Assembly (NCBI GenBank): GCA_021927905.1
Contig: BLLK01000051.1
Span: 496,001 to 560,000 of the forward strand
Direction: 5' to 3'
Length of the DNA stretch: 64,000 nucleotides
Origin: Chaetoceros tenuissimus
Taxonomy: Eukaryota; Bacillariophyta; Thalassiosirophyceae; Chaetocerotales; Chaetocerotaceae
Position 1 is the first letter of the stretch, and each line of letters begins with the position of its first letter. Below the pieces are notes generated by a model, which made no database searches, was not told where the DNA came from, and saw nothing but the letters and a program-made list of their open reading frames with translations. The position numbers and the translations under genes were made by a program. This document shows positions 1 through 9,717 of this stretch, piece by piece.

Positions 1-582
1 GACTCTCCAACAATTCGTATCTATGATCTATCTTCTGACATGGATAAATGGGTGCAGGTAGGTCAAGATATCAATCTTTTGAGTATCTGGTCATCAGCTG
101 GGAACGAGTATTCAATCAGGTCTATCAATATAAGTGGAGAAGGTAATCACATCGCTATACGCACTTGCTCTGGAGAATATGTCACTGAACAGGATAACAA
201 CCGTTTAATTTGTGATCAGGATTACGTTCATGTTTGGAAATTCAAAGATGATGATGGTAGCACATGGGTACCTCATGGACAAGAGGCGATTGTGGGAGTA
301 CGAGAACCTCAATTGAATAAGGATGGAAGCATGATGGTTGTGGAAGAGGTGGAGGATTATCATGAATACATCAGAAACCCACTCCAGGGATATGAGTATG
401 ATGGTAACTCATGGGAACCTATTGGTATGAGTCTTGAGCCTAATGTAAGTGACGAGCAATTGATCTATTGGAAATCGATGGGTATGGCTTATGAAAAAGA
501 TAGAATTATCGTTCTGAAAGCGGAGAGCCGATATAATACAAAAACAACTTTCATGATAAATGAATTGAAAGACTTTTCTTAA
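1..582 (+). CDS. Secreted beta-propeller-like protein, C-terminal part (left duplicate)
   Basis: The window opens inside this gene. The reading frame is open from base 1 to the stop at 580-582, giving the last 193 residues. It is almost identical to the C-terminus of the complete copy at 6266-8197; base 1 corresponds to base 7616. Visible differences are single substitutions such as N for K after the 'QDN' tract, Q for E after 'VREP', and N for S after 'SLEP'. The sequence has degenerate blade-like repeats in which 'W.PLG/W.PIG' is followed by 'DG..M.V' strands, as in FG-GAP or WD-like propellers abundant in diatoms. The function is unknown. The upstream exons lie outside the window, so whether this copy is intact cannot be judged. 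Confidence 0.8.
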   Translation, partial: DSPTIRIYDLSSDMDKWVQVGQDINLLSIWSSAGNEYSIRSINISGEGNHIAIRTCSGEYVTEQDNNRLICDQDYVHVWKFKDDDGSTWVPHGQEAIVGVREPQLNKDGSMMVVEEVEDYHEYIRNPLQGYEYDGNSWEPIGMSLEPNVSDEQLIYWKSMGMAYEKDRIIVLKAESRYNTKTTFMINELKDFS

Positions 583-1162
583 AATGAAGAGAAAGAATGT
601 TATGAGTCTTGAACCTAATCAAAATTCGTATTGCACCTAGTCGATTAAAAGTAATTCATGTTATATTGAAGTCATTCTTGCTTCCCGTTTCATTGTCACT
701 CTATTTCTTAGTCATAGCTAAGCTTTATAATTTATATTTGCCTGTAGATACCTTTGTAGCAAGCTTATCAATAATGCAAAGACTACAAATGCTTGCAGAA
801 TGAAGAATGATCATTTCGAAAACAATGCTTTCTTAACGGTGATATAACTGTCATCGCTGTGTCGTTTGTCCTTTGTCCTATCATCACCTCTACCTATCAT
901 GCATCCTCATCTATTTATTCACATGTTTTAGATGAAATCTTGTATTGCTCTGTAAGCTATTGAAACATATATTTGTGTTCTTTGGAACATATTCAATACG
1001 ACCGAGAAAGGGAGATAGAAAGTTAGATCCGGATAGCAGCCAGTGACAAGAAATCCAGAGCGCGGCCTTTCTTCAAGCAGAGCATGAGAAGTACGTTGTC
1101 TAGTACAGTGTCGAGAAGAATAGACGAGGAACAAGCAGTGGCAGCAAGAATTACGGAACAGC
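583..1162. other. Intergenic spacer, duplicated
   Basis: Spacer of 580 bp between the propeller and MerT-like genes. It is conserved with 8198-8767 apart from small indels and substitutions. A 64-codon open frame at 609-803 begins with TTG and is broken in the other copy, so it is not a gene. The last 200 bp are the most conserved and probably hold the promoter and 5' leader of the MerT-like gene. Confidence 0.6.
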
Positions 1163-1942
1163 ATGCTAACGAAGAATCTCGATGAAAAGCAGAAACCCAC
1201 TATGCAACAAAGTACTGAAGCAAGTCCTAGTAGTACAGAAGGTCTCTTCTTTCAAGCCTTCGCAGCTGGGTCGATATCAAGCAGCTGCTGCCTCTTTCAA
1301 CTTCTTTTAAATCTTCTTTCCTCTTGGAATATCTTACATATTGGATGTGCAGGTTTCAATACAGTCCTAGGACCTCTTCGACCATATACAAGAACCATGA
1401 CACTTATTTGGTTAGTCATGCAGTGGTTTCAACATTTGAATATAAATTCTCCTTTAGGAAAGCAAGAAAAGGATCGAATAAAGAGTTGCTGTACAATTTC
1501 GAGAAGGAAATTATTTCTTTCTTCGGCTTTGTGTTTAGGATTAATGTTTATGCCCGAGTTGCTAGAATCTATACGGCATAGCTCATTTATACAGAGAAAG
1601 AGTCCAACGGTAAATATAAATCCGAGAAATGTGGTGGAATTGAATTATGTTGTTGATAATATGGGATGCGAGGCATGCATCAATGCAGTTGAGAAACTAA
1701 TGAATGGTCATAAGGGAGTCTTGTCGAGTAAAGTATATTCTTTTGAAACGGGAGACGTGAATATTCAAGTGAATAAGGAACTTTATGAAAGAAATACTGA
1801 GGTAACTTGGACAAAGTATTTTGAAGATGAACTCGGGGATTTATTGCATACACATGGTTATGAATTGCGGCCTGTAGGATGGATAACAAAGTCGATGAAA
1901 CTCAAAGAGAAGAAGAAGCAAGATTTGTTTGGAGGTTTTTGA
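1163..1942 (+). CDS. MerT-MerP-like mercuric/heavy-metal transport fusion protein (left copy)
   Basis: 259 residues. The N-terminal half (about 29-136) resembles the bacterial mercuric transporter MerT: a first membrane helix with a vicinal cysteine pair (C42-C43 in 'SISSSCCLF'), a second segment with the 'VLGPLRPYTR' signature (MerT has L-x-x-x-R-P-Y), a loop with another cysteine pair (C109-C110) and a third helix (about 115-135) ending in a Met-Pro. The C-terminal part (about 158-235) is a heavy-metal-associated domain with 'NMGCEACIN', giving a metal-binding C169-x-x-C172 as in MerP. Family knowledge says MerP passes Hg(II) to MerT for import to a reductase; whether this protein moves mercury or another soft metal is inference. 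A near-identical copy lies at 8768. The ATG follows a conserved leader. No reductase is visible nearby. Confidence 0.68.
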   Translation: MLTKNLDEKQKPTMQQSTEASPSSTEGLFFQAFAAGSISSSCCLFQLLLNLLSSWNILHIGCAGFNTVLGPLRPYTRTMTLIWLVMQWFQHLNINSPLGKQEKDRIKSCCTISRRKLFLSSALCLGLMFMPELLESIRHSSFIQRKSPTVNINPRNVVELNYVVDNMGCEACINAVEKLMNGHKGVLSSKVYSFETGDVNIQVNKELYERNTEVTWTKYFEDELGDLLHTHGYELRPVGWITKSMKLKEKKKQDLFGGF

Positions 1943-2291
1943 AGTATGTACAGATATAAAAGTAACTGCTACTTTTAACTTACAGTTGTACGATTGCCAT
2001 AATATTACTCGTGTGTAATGCTTTAGTATTGTGTAGATTTTAAATAAAAGACGTATTATAAACTATATGCATTCATATTCGTTGTTTGCAAGAGCACAAG
2101 AAATTGATTCAAGTCGCGTCGTGTAAAAAGAAACATGAGTATGAAAAAGACGTTCTTTTGCCGTTTAAAAGTGTCACAAACTCCACACAGACAGCCACGA
2201 AAAATGAAGAATAATCAAAGGAAAAGACATCGAATTTATAGTGATCAAGTTATCAGTGATAGATATCAAAATCTAGTGACAAATTCTCACA

Positions 2292-4415
2292 ATGGTAGAA
2301 GAAAATATCAGTAAGAACCCAGTTGAAACTGTGCAAACTGGGATTGAAGCCATCAGTATTCAAGATGCTGAATCTGGCAATAAGGATTCGGCAGAAACTG
2401 ATCTCGAGAAACACAACAAAACCATAGATTCCACTAGTTCTCCAGATGCGCAACTTCTTGCAAGTAGAGCCAATGCTTTCTATCGCTTAGAGAAATATCG
2501 AGATGCTATTAAAGACTGCGAAGCTGCACTTGAAAAAGATCCCAAATGCCTTTTAGCACTACAGACCTGTGGTAGATCTTTTCTTGCCTTGAAAGAATAC
2601 GTTTATGCAGCTACCGAGTTACGGGCCGCACAAGCGGTATCACACGACGAATCAATTGCAAATGATTTGTCATATCTTAATGAAATAATGAAAAAAACAG
2701 CAGGATTTGCTGAAAAAGTTGACTTCAATCAAGAGAAAGAATGCTGGCAGGGACCAGGAGAGAGAAATACTAAAAACCGTGCAAAGAAGAATGAGAAAAA
2801 TATAAAGAAGGCAACCTGTGGAACAAAAAATGAAAAAGAATGGCTGCACCAAATATGGATGTCTCCAGAGTACATACCAAATGCAACAAATATTGAGAAG
2901 CTTGTAAGGCTTGGGTGTGAATATCCAGCGCGAAAAATACGGAAATATGATAGGGATTTTGAGAATAAAGGAGATAATGTACAAAACCTTCGTTTGAAGC
3001 TTCTTAGCTTAGATGAAATTGCCAATAAAGAGCGAATTGAACTGGTGCGAAAAATAGAAATTGCAGCCAATGATCTTCAAAATGAAATAATTGAAGTCAT
3101 GAAAATGCTTGGAATTCATGATATTGGATTTATTCCAGGTTACCTTCCAGCTACAATTACTGAGAGATGCCTAGCAAGAGTCCAGACTGCGATATGTATT
3201 AGTCCAGAATCTTTGGTACCTTGCAAGAAAGAATCACATCCTGTTGCTTATCAACTTTTCACCGATGCAATCAAGGATGCGGATGAGTGTATTCGAATCA
3301 TACGCTACCCTGAATTCATTAGTTCTATCCCTTCTTCTAAAGAAGGAAACCCAATGGCTCTATTTGCAAGTCGAAATAGCTTACAAATGAACTTGATGCT
3401 CATGATGCGGGGTACATCGTATCAGTACCTTCAAGAATATGAATTGGCATTGAGTGACTTCAAAGCTCTATGTTCGAGGAAAAGAATGGATTCTCCACAA
3501 TCTTGGAATCAGCCTCCATCGCTTCATGATGCAACTATGGAATGTCTTAATACAGCAACTTTGATCAAGTTGCGAGATAAAGTACCAAGACCTCACTATA
3601 CAAAAGAAAAGTTAGAAAAATTCGAGAGGGAAGTTGGTTTAGGTCTCTATAGCGCAAAGAGATACTTTTGTGGATTTTGCCATACCAAAAAGTCTAATAA
3701 AGTTAATTTGAGGTTGTGTTCTAGATGCAAAAATATTTGGTTCTGTAGCCAGGAATGTTTGAAGAAAGCATGGAAGACTGGTCACAAAGCCATGTGCAAC
3801 CCTGTTGGAGGATATGATCTTTCTATTCTGTCAAAGGAAGAGGTTGAAAATATTATAATAGATGTGAAAGAGACTGGCTTTAGTTGTTTGGAAGCTGAAG
3901 ATAAATGTTTTATGATTTGTCAAGACGAAAATGGTGAATACTTTGACAGTCTCTCAAATGGCGTGTTCCATTTACAGAATGCAACGATGGTTAACCCTAC
4001 ATCAGCATCAACTACAGCAGCTCCGACCGCTGTAGATTATGCAGTAACAAGAAATGAAAATACAAGTCGCCGAGAAGTAGAAAACAATCTAGGGGAATCA
4101 GAGGCCGAATTTGCTGAAAAAAGCTTTGCTGAAAGAAAGTTGCACGTTCAGCTTCATGTTCGTCTTCTTGAGCATGCATCGCTTTGTAAATCTAGTGGAT
4201 GCCCTTCTCCTAACTGTGCGAAGATGAAGGAATATTTGAAGCACAGTTACAGTTGCAGGCAAGGTCCTAGGTGCACGAACTGTAAGCCTGTATTCATTAC
4301 CCTCAGATACCATGCGATGTCATGTAAAACCAAGGATTGTAAGATTCCAAGATGTGAGTTTTTTAAGGAGCGCTTACGAAACTTACGAAATATGGCTGGA
4401 ACTGAAAGTGCGTAG
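2292..4415 (+). CDS. TPR-MYND-TAZ zinc-finger protein
   Basis: 707 residues with no visible intron. Residues about 52-140 form TPR-like helical repeats ('ANAFYRLEKYRDAIKDCEAA'). A MYND zinc finger lies at about 458-500, with paired cysteines 'CGFC', 'CSRC', 'FCSQEC' and a closing 'HKAMC'. A TAZ domain lies at about 616-700 with three H-C-C-C zinc sites starting 'HASLC', 'HSYSC' and 'HAMSC'. TPR-MYND is common in protein-interaction and methyltransferase-adaptor proteins; TAZ is best known from CBP/p300, where it binds transcription factor activation domains. No SET, HAT or bromodomain is present, so an adaptor or scaffold role in transcription is inferred. It occurs only in the left unit of the surrounding duplication. 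Confidence 0.82.
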   Translation: MVEENISKNPVETVQTGIEAISIQDAESGNKDSAETDLEKHNKTIDSTSSPDAQLLASRANAFYRLEKYRDAIKDCEAALEKDPKCLLALQTCGRSFLALKEYVYAATELRAAQAVSHDESIANDLSYLNEIMKKTAGFAEKVDFNQEKECWQGPGERNTKNRAKKNEKNIKKATCGTKNEKEWLHQIWMSPEYIPNATNIEKLVRLGCEYPARKIRKYDRDFENKGDNVQNLRLKLLSLDEIANKERIELVRKIEIAANDLQNEIIEVMKMLGIHDIGFIPGYLPATITERCLARVQTAICISPESLVPCKKESHPVAYQLFTDAIKDADECIRIIRYPEFISSIPSSKEGNPMALFASRNSLQMNLMLMMRGTSYQYLQEYELALSDFKALCSRKRMDSPQSWNQPPSLHDATMECLNTATLIKLRDKVPRPHYTKEKLEKFEREVGLGLYSAKRYFCGFCHTKKSNKVNLRLCSRCKNIWFCSQECLKKAWKTGHKAMCNPVGGYDLSILSKEEVENIIIDVKETGFSCLEAEDKCFMICQDENGEYFDSLSNGVFHLQNATMVNPTSASTTAAPTAVDYAVTRNENTSRREVENNLGESEAEFAEKSFAERKLHVQLHVRLLEHASLCKSSGCPSPNCAKMKEYLKHSYSCRQGPRCTNCKPVFITLRYHAMSCKTKDCKIPRCEFFKERLRNLRNMAGTESA

Positions 4416-4637
4416 AAGATGACACGAAGAAGAGGCGTGATGTATATTTTTAATTTACAATTACATTTCATTATGCAACGTTTCTCAAGTACTGTACTCT
4501 GTTCTATTTCATAATCGGATACAGATTTTTAGCCATTTCTAGCCAACCACCTTTTCTTTTGGGCTCCATATTTCTTTATTTCTTCAATTACAGGTCAACC
4601 TTTCAGAAACATTTGAATGCAGAATTGACGTCACTTC

Positions 4638-5003
4638 TCACTTAACATTACAAGCATTGCAATTCATGTACATGACTGGATCATGACTATTCCCCTCTTT
4701 TGAACTTTCGTAGATATTATCTCCGAAGTTCTGTTTTTGGATAAATTCTTTTGCTTTCATCTTTCCCTCTGCAAGTTGTGCTTCACAGAATATCAACATT
4801 CCTCCTTCCATCCTTATGATTGCATCAAATTCCTCTCGAGAAGCGGTTGGACCCAAGCATTTGATCGAAAATTTGCTGGAATGAGTCCGAATAGTATTAC
4901 TGGTTTCACTTTCTTTCATTTTGTCACGAATAAAGCGTACATAATGCATATATTCTTTCTCCGAAACAGCATTCCTAGCCACCACCTCATACCTCTCTTT
5001 CAT
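4638..5003 (-). CDS. Hypothetical protein, diverged paralogue of the 9718-10462 gene
   Basis: 121 residues from an ATG at 5003. It shares 'ARNAVSEKEYMHYVRFIRDK' and the C-terminal 'EAQLAEGKMKAKEFI...MYMNC' block with the protein at 9718-10146, so both are probably expressed or recently were. Homology to the other copy continues upstream to about 5210 ('RYISKQS...DATPEHI..IIEIEG..SSFSH') but in a different frame, with a stop before the join. Either an indel has broken the N-terminal part of this copy, or the coding sequence starts at 5003. Family and function are unknown; it is soluble and charged, with no signal peptide in the part seen. Confidence 0.5.
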   Translation of the reverse strand: MKERYEVVARNAVSEKEYMHYVRFIRDKMKESETSNTIRTHSSKFSIKCLGPTASREEFDAIIRMEGGMLIFCEAQLAEGKMKAKEFIQKQNFGDNIYESSKEGNSHDPVMYMNCNACNVK

Positions 5004-5398
5004 AACGTTGCTGATGGACTCATAAGTATCTGCTCATGACTGAAACTAGACAGACTACCCTCAATTTCAATAATTGTAGATATATGTTCTGGGGTAGCAT
5101 CCAGATCAAAAGTTCTAATCTGTTCTCCCTTCTGGTGTTCGAATGAATTCCAAATTATCGATTGTTTAGATATGTAGCGTTTATAAAAACGGTTAATAAT
5201 AAGACGGTCATTTAAGATTTTTGGTACAGATTTTTCTCACGTACGTCATATCAAAATAGCCTGAAAGATTCACGACTGGCAATTAAATATATTACGTATT
5301 GGAATATATACAGTATGTATGTTGCTCAATGGATTGGATGTATTTCATTATTCTTGAGAAACGACCGAATCGAATCAATCCTAGCTGAAGTATTCCTT

Positions 5399-5800
5399 TT
5401 AAAATGCATCAAAAATGTTGAAATCTGTAGGATATACTACTGCAGCTTCCATCCATCGATCAGTATCGGATTCTCGACAGCATGGTCCATCATCCAGATA
5501 GGATACTACTTGATCTTCTGATGTATCTTTTTCTATAGGATCTTTTTTAGATAATGTATCATCACTTTTCTCTTGAGATTCTTTCACTTCTTCTACTAAA
5601 GCTACATCTTCTTGAAGAGCTGTATTTATTCCAAACAATGGTGTTTTCCTCCCTGTGCTTTCCTGTGAAAAGGAGAGAAGTCTTCGTTGCTCATCTGAAA
5701 CTGTTCGGGAAGGAGGTGTAAATGTTTGAGACACGAAAGCGTGGCGAATAGGAGGGACGTAGGTAGTGGATAAGATATCATAGTGTAACAAGAGATGCAT
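5399..5800 (-). CDS. Small hypothetical protein, acidic C-terminus
   Basis: 133 residues from an ATG at 5800; the frame stays open about 35 codons further upstream without another Met, so a 5' exon is possible. The middle is charged and rich in Ser, Glu, Asp and Lys ('EEVKESQEKSDDTLSKKDP'), and the C-terminus carries 'CCRESDTDRWMEAAVVYPTD' and ends in 'IFDAF'. No domain recognised. The non-repetitive composition and defined C-terminal block favour a real gene, but there is no paralogue in the window to confirm it. Confidence 0.5.
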   Translation of the reverse strand: MHLLLHYDILSTTYVPPIRHAFVSQTFTPPSRTVSDEQRRLLSFSQESTGRKTPLFGINTALQEDVALVEEVKESQEKSDDTLSKKDPIEKDTSEDQVVSYLDDGPCCRESDTDRWMEAAVVYPTDFNIFDAF

Positions 5801-6265
5801 AATATCAAATTGTCTTTTTATGAGGAGATTGTAAAGGCTTGGAAATGTGCACGAAGCAAAATAGGATTGTTGAGAAGAGATGAATTAGGAGTAGATCGTA
5901 AACTATTTCTGGTTCAACAAAAGGTGTCTTGCGTCTTGCTTTCAGTTAAATGGCCTTGAGTTTGGTTGCATTTTGTGTGGGATGAGGGGGGTTGAGAAGT
6001 ATCCCCCTTCACGATTCCTAAACACACAGTTTTGTGAGCTTAATTTTTATAGGACATTTCCTATACTACGTTCCAACGGTCTGTGTACGTGGGAATGCTC
6101 TAATCATACATTGCATACATCAACAACCGAAGCCTAATCAACTCTAAAGAAGAGCGAACTCTGTTAGAGACGACTCATACGTATACCTTACGATTAAGAA
6201 CTGAAGAATGGTTTTATAATTCTACATTTCCAGCGTCGGGTTACGAAGACAACTGTGATGAAAAA

Positions 6266-8197
6266 ATGCTGAAAGTACTTGTATTGATTATTGTTGCTAT
6301 CGGCATTGCTGCTGCTGTGGTCAGTGATGGTGAAGGGTCTGTCGAAAGAATCTGCACCTCATCCTCAAGAAACAATGAATGTGATATCAAGGTAAGATTA
6401 ACCATATATACATAATATGGAGTTGTTCCATGCTCAAATTCAATCAAAGATATGAATCTTATTCTCCATTGATTTGATATCCTTATATAACAGCTCAAAA
6501 TGAATTGTATCGTCACTAAAAGTGATGACTACCCAAACTTGAAAGGCATGAATTGTATGGATGCTCGTGATACACTTGCCTCATCTCCTTACACATTGGA
6601 TCCTTGGCATCAATGCAGATATGATAGTGATGGTAACTTCATCAACCAGTACACTGTAAAGGTCAGGTACACTTTCACGATTTGCAATGAGAGCGATGAG
6701 TATGATATCAAATTGAACCTTAAAAAGTCTAACGTGAAGATTAATAAAGGTAGAACTTCTTTCAAGAAGGCAGGCGTTGCTCAGACTTTAGCATCAAGTC
6801 AGTGTCAGACCATCAGGAAGTGGAGAAGACTCAATCTTTGTACATTTGGTGGAGAGAAGACTATCAATGCATATTATCTGTCGATGTGGTTGACTGGTCG
6901 TTCTCAAGAGGTGAACAAGAAACAGTGTTCTTGCTACATGCATTGGCGATCGTCAAATGCAGTGACAGAAACAAGACAGTGGGTTGAGGTCGGAAATGCT
7001 CTGGAACCAATAGTTTCTGATACTAATCGAGATTATCCTTGGTCTCCATCTGCTATGAACGGAGATGGAACTGTGATTGCTCTCACTCTTCCATGGTATG
7101 ATTGCTGGCCATCTTCAGCTATGGTCTATAGCTTTTCTGAAGATACTGGTCTTTGGTCACCACTTGGAGAAAATTTATTATCTGGAGATGATGACCCAAT
7201 GAGCATAGCATTGAGTAGTAGAGGGGATAGAGTTGCGATAGTTGTTCATGACTATTACGGATATGATTATCAGTTGCGTGTGCATGACTACAATGCTGAA
7301 GAAGATTCTTGGTTGCGTACTGAAACAATGCATCTTGTTTCAGATTTTGGTTCTACACATTTCCTATTCATGAGTCATGATGGAAATCGTATAATGTACA
7401 GTTCAAGCGTTTACAGCCCAGGCTCTAATTATAAGATGGAGATCCATGGTCAAGTTTATAACGAAGATACTCAGGTCTGGAGTGCTATTGCTCCAGTGAT
7501 CACAGACTCTGGAGAATATCCCCTTTTTCTTGAAACAATTGTTTCAAACAGTAATGCAGACAGAATTGCAGTTCTTGGCTCCCAAATTCTAGAAACATCG
7601 TCAATGACAACTGAAGACTCTCCAACAATTCGTATCTATGATCTATCTTCTGACATGGATAAATGGGTGCAGGTAGGTCAAGATATCAATCTTTTGAGTA
7701 TCTGGTCATCAGCTGGGAACGAGTATTCAATCAGGTCTATCAATATAAGTGGAGAAGGTAATCACATCGCTATACGCACTTGCTCTGGAGAATATGTCAC
7801 TGAACAGGATAACAAACGTTTAATTTGTGATCAGGACTACGTTCATGTTTGGAAACTCAAAGATGATGATGGTAGCACATGGGTACCTCATGGACAAGAG
7901 GCGATTGTGGGAGTACGAGAACCTGAATTGAATAAGGATGGAAGCATGATGGTTGTGGAAGAGGTGGAGGATTATCATGAATATATCAGAAACCCACTCC
8001 AGGGATATGAGTATGATGGTAACTCATGGGAACCTATTGGTATGAGTCTTGAGCCTAGTGTAAGTGACGAGCAATTGATCTATTGGAAATCGATGGGTAT
8101 GGCTTATGAAAAAGATAGAATTATCGTTCTGAAAGCGGAGAGCCGATATAATACAAAAACAACTTTCATGATAAATGAATTGAAAGACTTTTCTTAA
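6266..8197 (+). CDS. Secreted beta-propeller-like protein (complete copy)
   Basis: Two exons, 6266-6391 and 6494-8197, with a 102-bp GT-AG intron in phase 0 (donor 'AAG|GTAAGA', acceptor 'TATAACAG'), giving about 609 residues. Exon 1 supplies a start Met and a signal peptide ('LVLIIVAIGIAAAVVS'), which the exon 2 frame alone lacks. Residues about 30-200 are cysteine-rich (including 'CSCYMHW'), suggesting a disulfide-bonded extracellular domain. From about 205 on there are repeated blade-like units with 'W.PLG', 'DG..I/V' and 'RIYDLSSDMDKWVQVG' strands, as in integrin-alpha-type or WD-like propellers. Secretion or cell-surface location is inferred; the ligand is unknown. The last 193 codons are duplicated at 1-582. 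Confidence 0.85.
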
Positions 8198-9612
8198 AAT
8201 GAAGAGAAAGAATGTTATGAGTCTTGAACCTAATCAAAATTCGTATTGCACCTAGCATGTTTTCTTATTGAAGTGCTTCCCGTTTTCATTGTCACTCTAT
8301 TTCTTAGTCATAGCTAAGCTTTATAATTTATGTTTGCCTGTAGATACCTTTGTAGCAAGCTTATCAGTAATGCAAAGATTTGCAAATGCTTGCAGAATGA
8401 AGAATGATTATTTCGAAAACAATGCTTTCTTAACGGTGATATAACTGTCATCACTTTGTCGTTTGTCCTAGGTACGTACGTATACCTCTATCATCGCATC
8501 CTCCTCCTCATCTATTTATTCACATGTTTTTTTAGATGAAATCTTGTATTGCTCTGTAAGCTATTGAAACATATATTTGTGTTCTTTGGAACATATTCAA
8601 TACCACCGAGAAAGGGAGATAGAAAGTTAGATCCGGATAGCAGCCAGTGACAAGAAATCCAGAGCGCGGCCTTTCTTCAAGCAGAGCATGAGAAGTACGT
8701 TGTCTACAGTGTCGAGAAGAAGCAATAGACGAGGAACAAGCAGTGGCAGCAAGAATTACGGAACAGCATGCTAACGAAGAATCTCGATGAAAAGCAGAAA
8801 CCCACTATGCAACAAAGTACTGAAGCAAGTCCTAGTAGTACAGAAGGTCTCTTCTTTCAAGCCTTCGCAGCTGGGTCGATATCAAGCAGCTGCTGCCTCT
8901 TTCAACTTCTTTTAAATCTTCTTTCCTCTTGGAATATCTTACACATTGGATGTGCCGGATTCAATACAGTCCTAGGACCTCTTCGACCATATACAAGAAC
9001 CATGACTCTTATTTGGTTACTCATGCAGTGGTTTCAACATTTGAATATATATCCTCCTCTAGGAAAGCAAGAAAAGGATCAAATAAATTGTTGCTGTACA
9101 ACTTCGAGAAGAAAATTATTTCTTTCTTCGCTTTTATGTTTAGGATTAATGTTTATGCCTGAGTTGCTAGAATCTATACGGCATAGCTCATTTATACAGA
9201 GAAACAGTCAAACTATAAGTATCGATCCTAGAAATGTGGTGGAATTGAATTATGTCGTTGATAATATGGGATGCGAGGCATGTATTAATGCAGTTGAGAA
9301 ACTAATGAATGGTCACATCGGAGTTTTGTCGAGTAAAGTATCTTCTTTTGAAACGGGAGAAGTGAATATTCAAGTGAATAAGGAACTTTATGAAAGAAAT
9401 ACTGAGGTAACTTGGACAAAGTATTTTGAAGATGAACTCGGGGATTTATTGCATACACATGGTTATGAATTGCGGCCTGTAGGATGGATAACAAAGTCGA
9501 TGAAACTCAAAGAGAAGAAGAAGCAAGATTTGTTTGGAAGTTTTTGAAGTATGTACAGATATAAAAGTAACTGCTACTTTTAACTTGCAGTTGTATGATT
9601 GCCATAATATTC
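7616..9612. repeat. Right unit of the segmental tandem duplication
   Basis: Direct repeat of 1-2006, same orientation, with scattered substitutions and short indels. The largest indels are in the spacer around 8250-8520. It carries the propeller C-terminus and the second MerT-MerP-like gene. Unlike the left unit it is followed directly by the small reverse-strand gene rather than by a MYND/TAZ gene. Confidence 0.9.
8768..9547 (+). CDS. MerT-MerP-like mercuric/heavy-metal transport fusion protein (right copy)
   Basis: 259 residues, collinear without gaps with the copy at 1163-1942. All key features are kept: C42-C43 in the first helix, 'LGPLRPY', cysteines in the loop (here a triple C108-C110), the third helix and C169-x-x-C172 in the HMA domain. 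About 18 residues differ, mostly in the loop before the third helix and in the linker before the HMA domain, while the N-terminal and extreme C-terminal thirds are nearly unchanged. That pattern suggests purifying selection with drift in linkers. As for its twin, mercury specificity is inferred from MerT/MerP resemblance only. Confidence 0.68.
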   Translation: MLTKNLDEKQKPTMQQSTEASPSSTEGLFFQAFAAGSISSSCCLFQLLLNLLSSWNILHIGCAGFNTVLGPLRPYTRTMTLIWLLMQWFQHLNIYPPLGKQEKDQINCCCTTSRRKLFLSSLLCLGLMFMPELLESIRHSSFIQRNSQTISIDPRNVVELNYVVDNMGCEACINAVEKLMNGHIGVLSSKVSSFETGEVNIQVNKELYERNTEVTWTKYFEDELGDLLHTHGYELRPVGWITKSMKLKEKKKQDLFGSF

Positions 9613-9717
9613 TTCAATATTCTGGAGATTTTTTAAATGAAAGATGTTTTATGAATATTCATTCATAGAACGACATCAAAACAAAACCGACGAAAGCGTA
9701 GTCTCTTTTGCAATGCC

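Larger units (their letters stand above)
1..2006. repeat. Left unit of a segmental tandem duplication
   Basis: This stretch matches 7616-9612 through coding and noncoding sequence. Both contain the propeller C-terminus, the spacer (583-1162, matching 8198-8767) and the MerT-MerP-like gene with its 3' flank. Offset is 7615 at the left and 7605 after small spacer indels. Similarity fades just after 'ataatatt' near 2000 and 9610. A weaker, older match continues at 4640-5330 against 9720-10550, after the MYND/TAZ gene that only the left unit carries. Confidence 0.9.

Noticed and set aside
609-803. 64-codon hydrophobic open frame after the propeller stop
   Set aside because: It starts with TTG and is broken by indels in the homologous spacer of the right unit.
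1680-1889. Reverse-strand open frame inside the MerT-like gene, also at 9285-9494
   Set aside because: It is the antisense shadow of the HMA coding region and is conserved only because the sense strand is.
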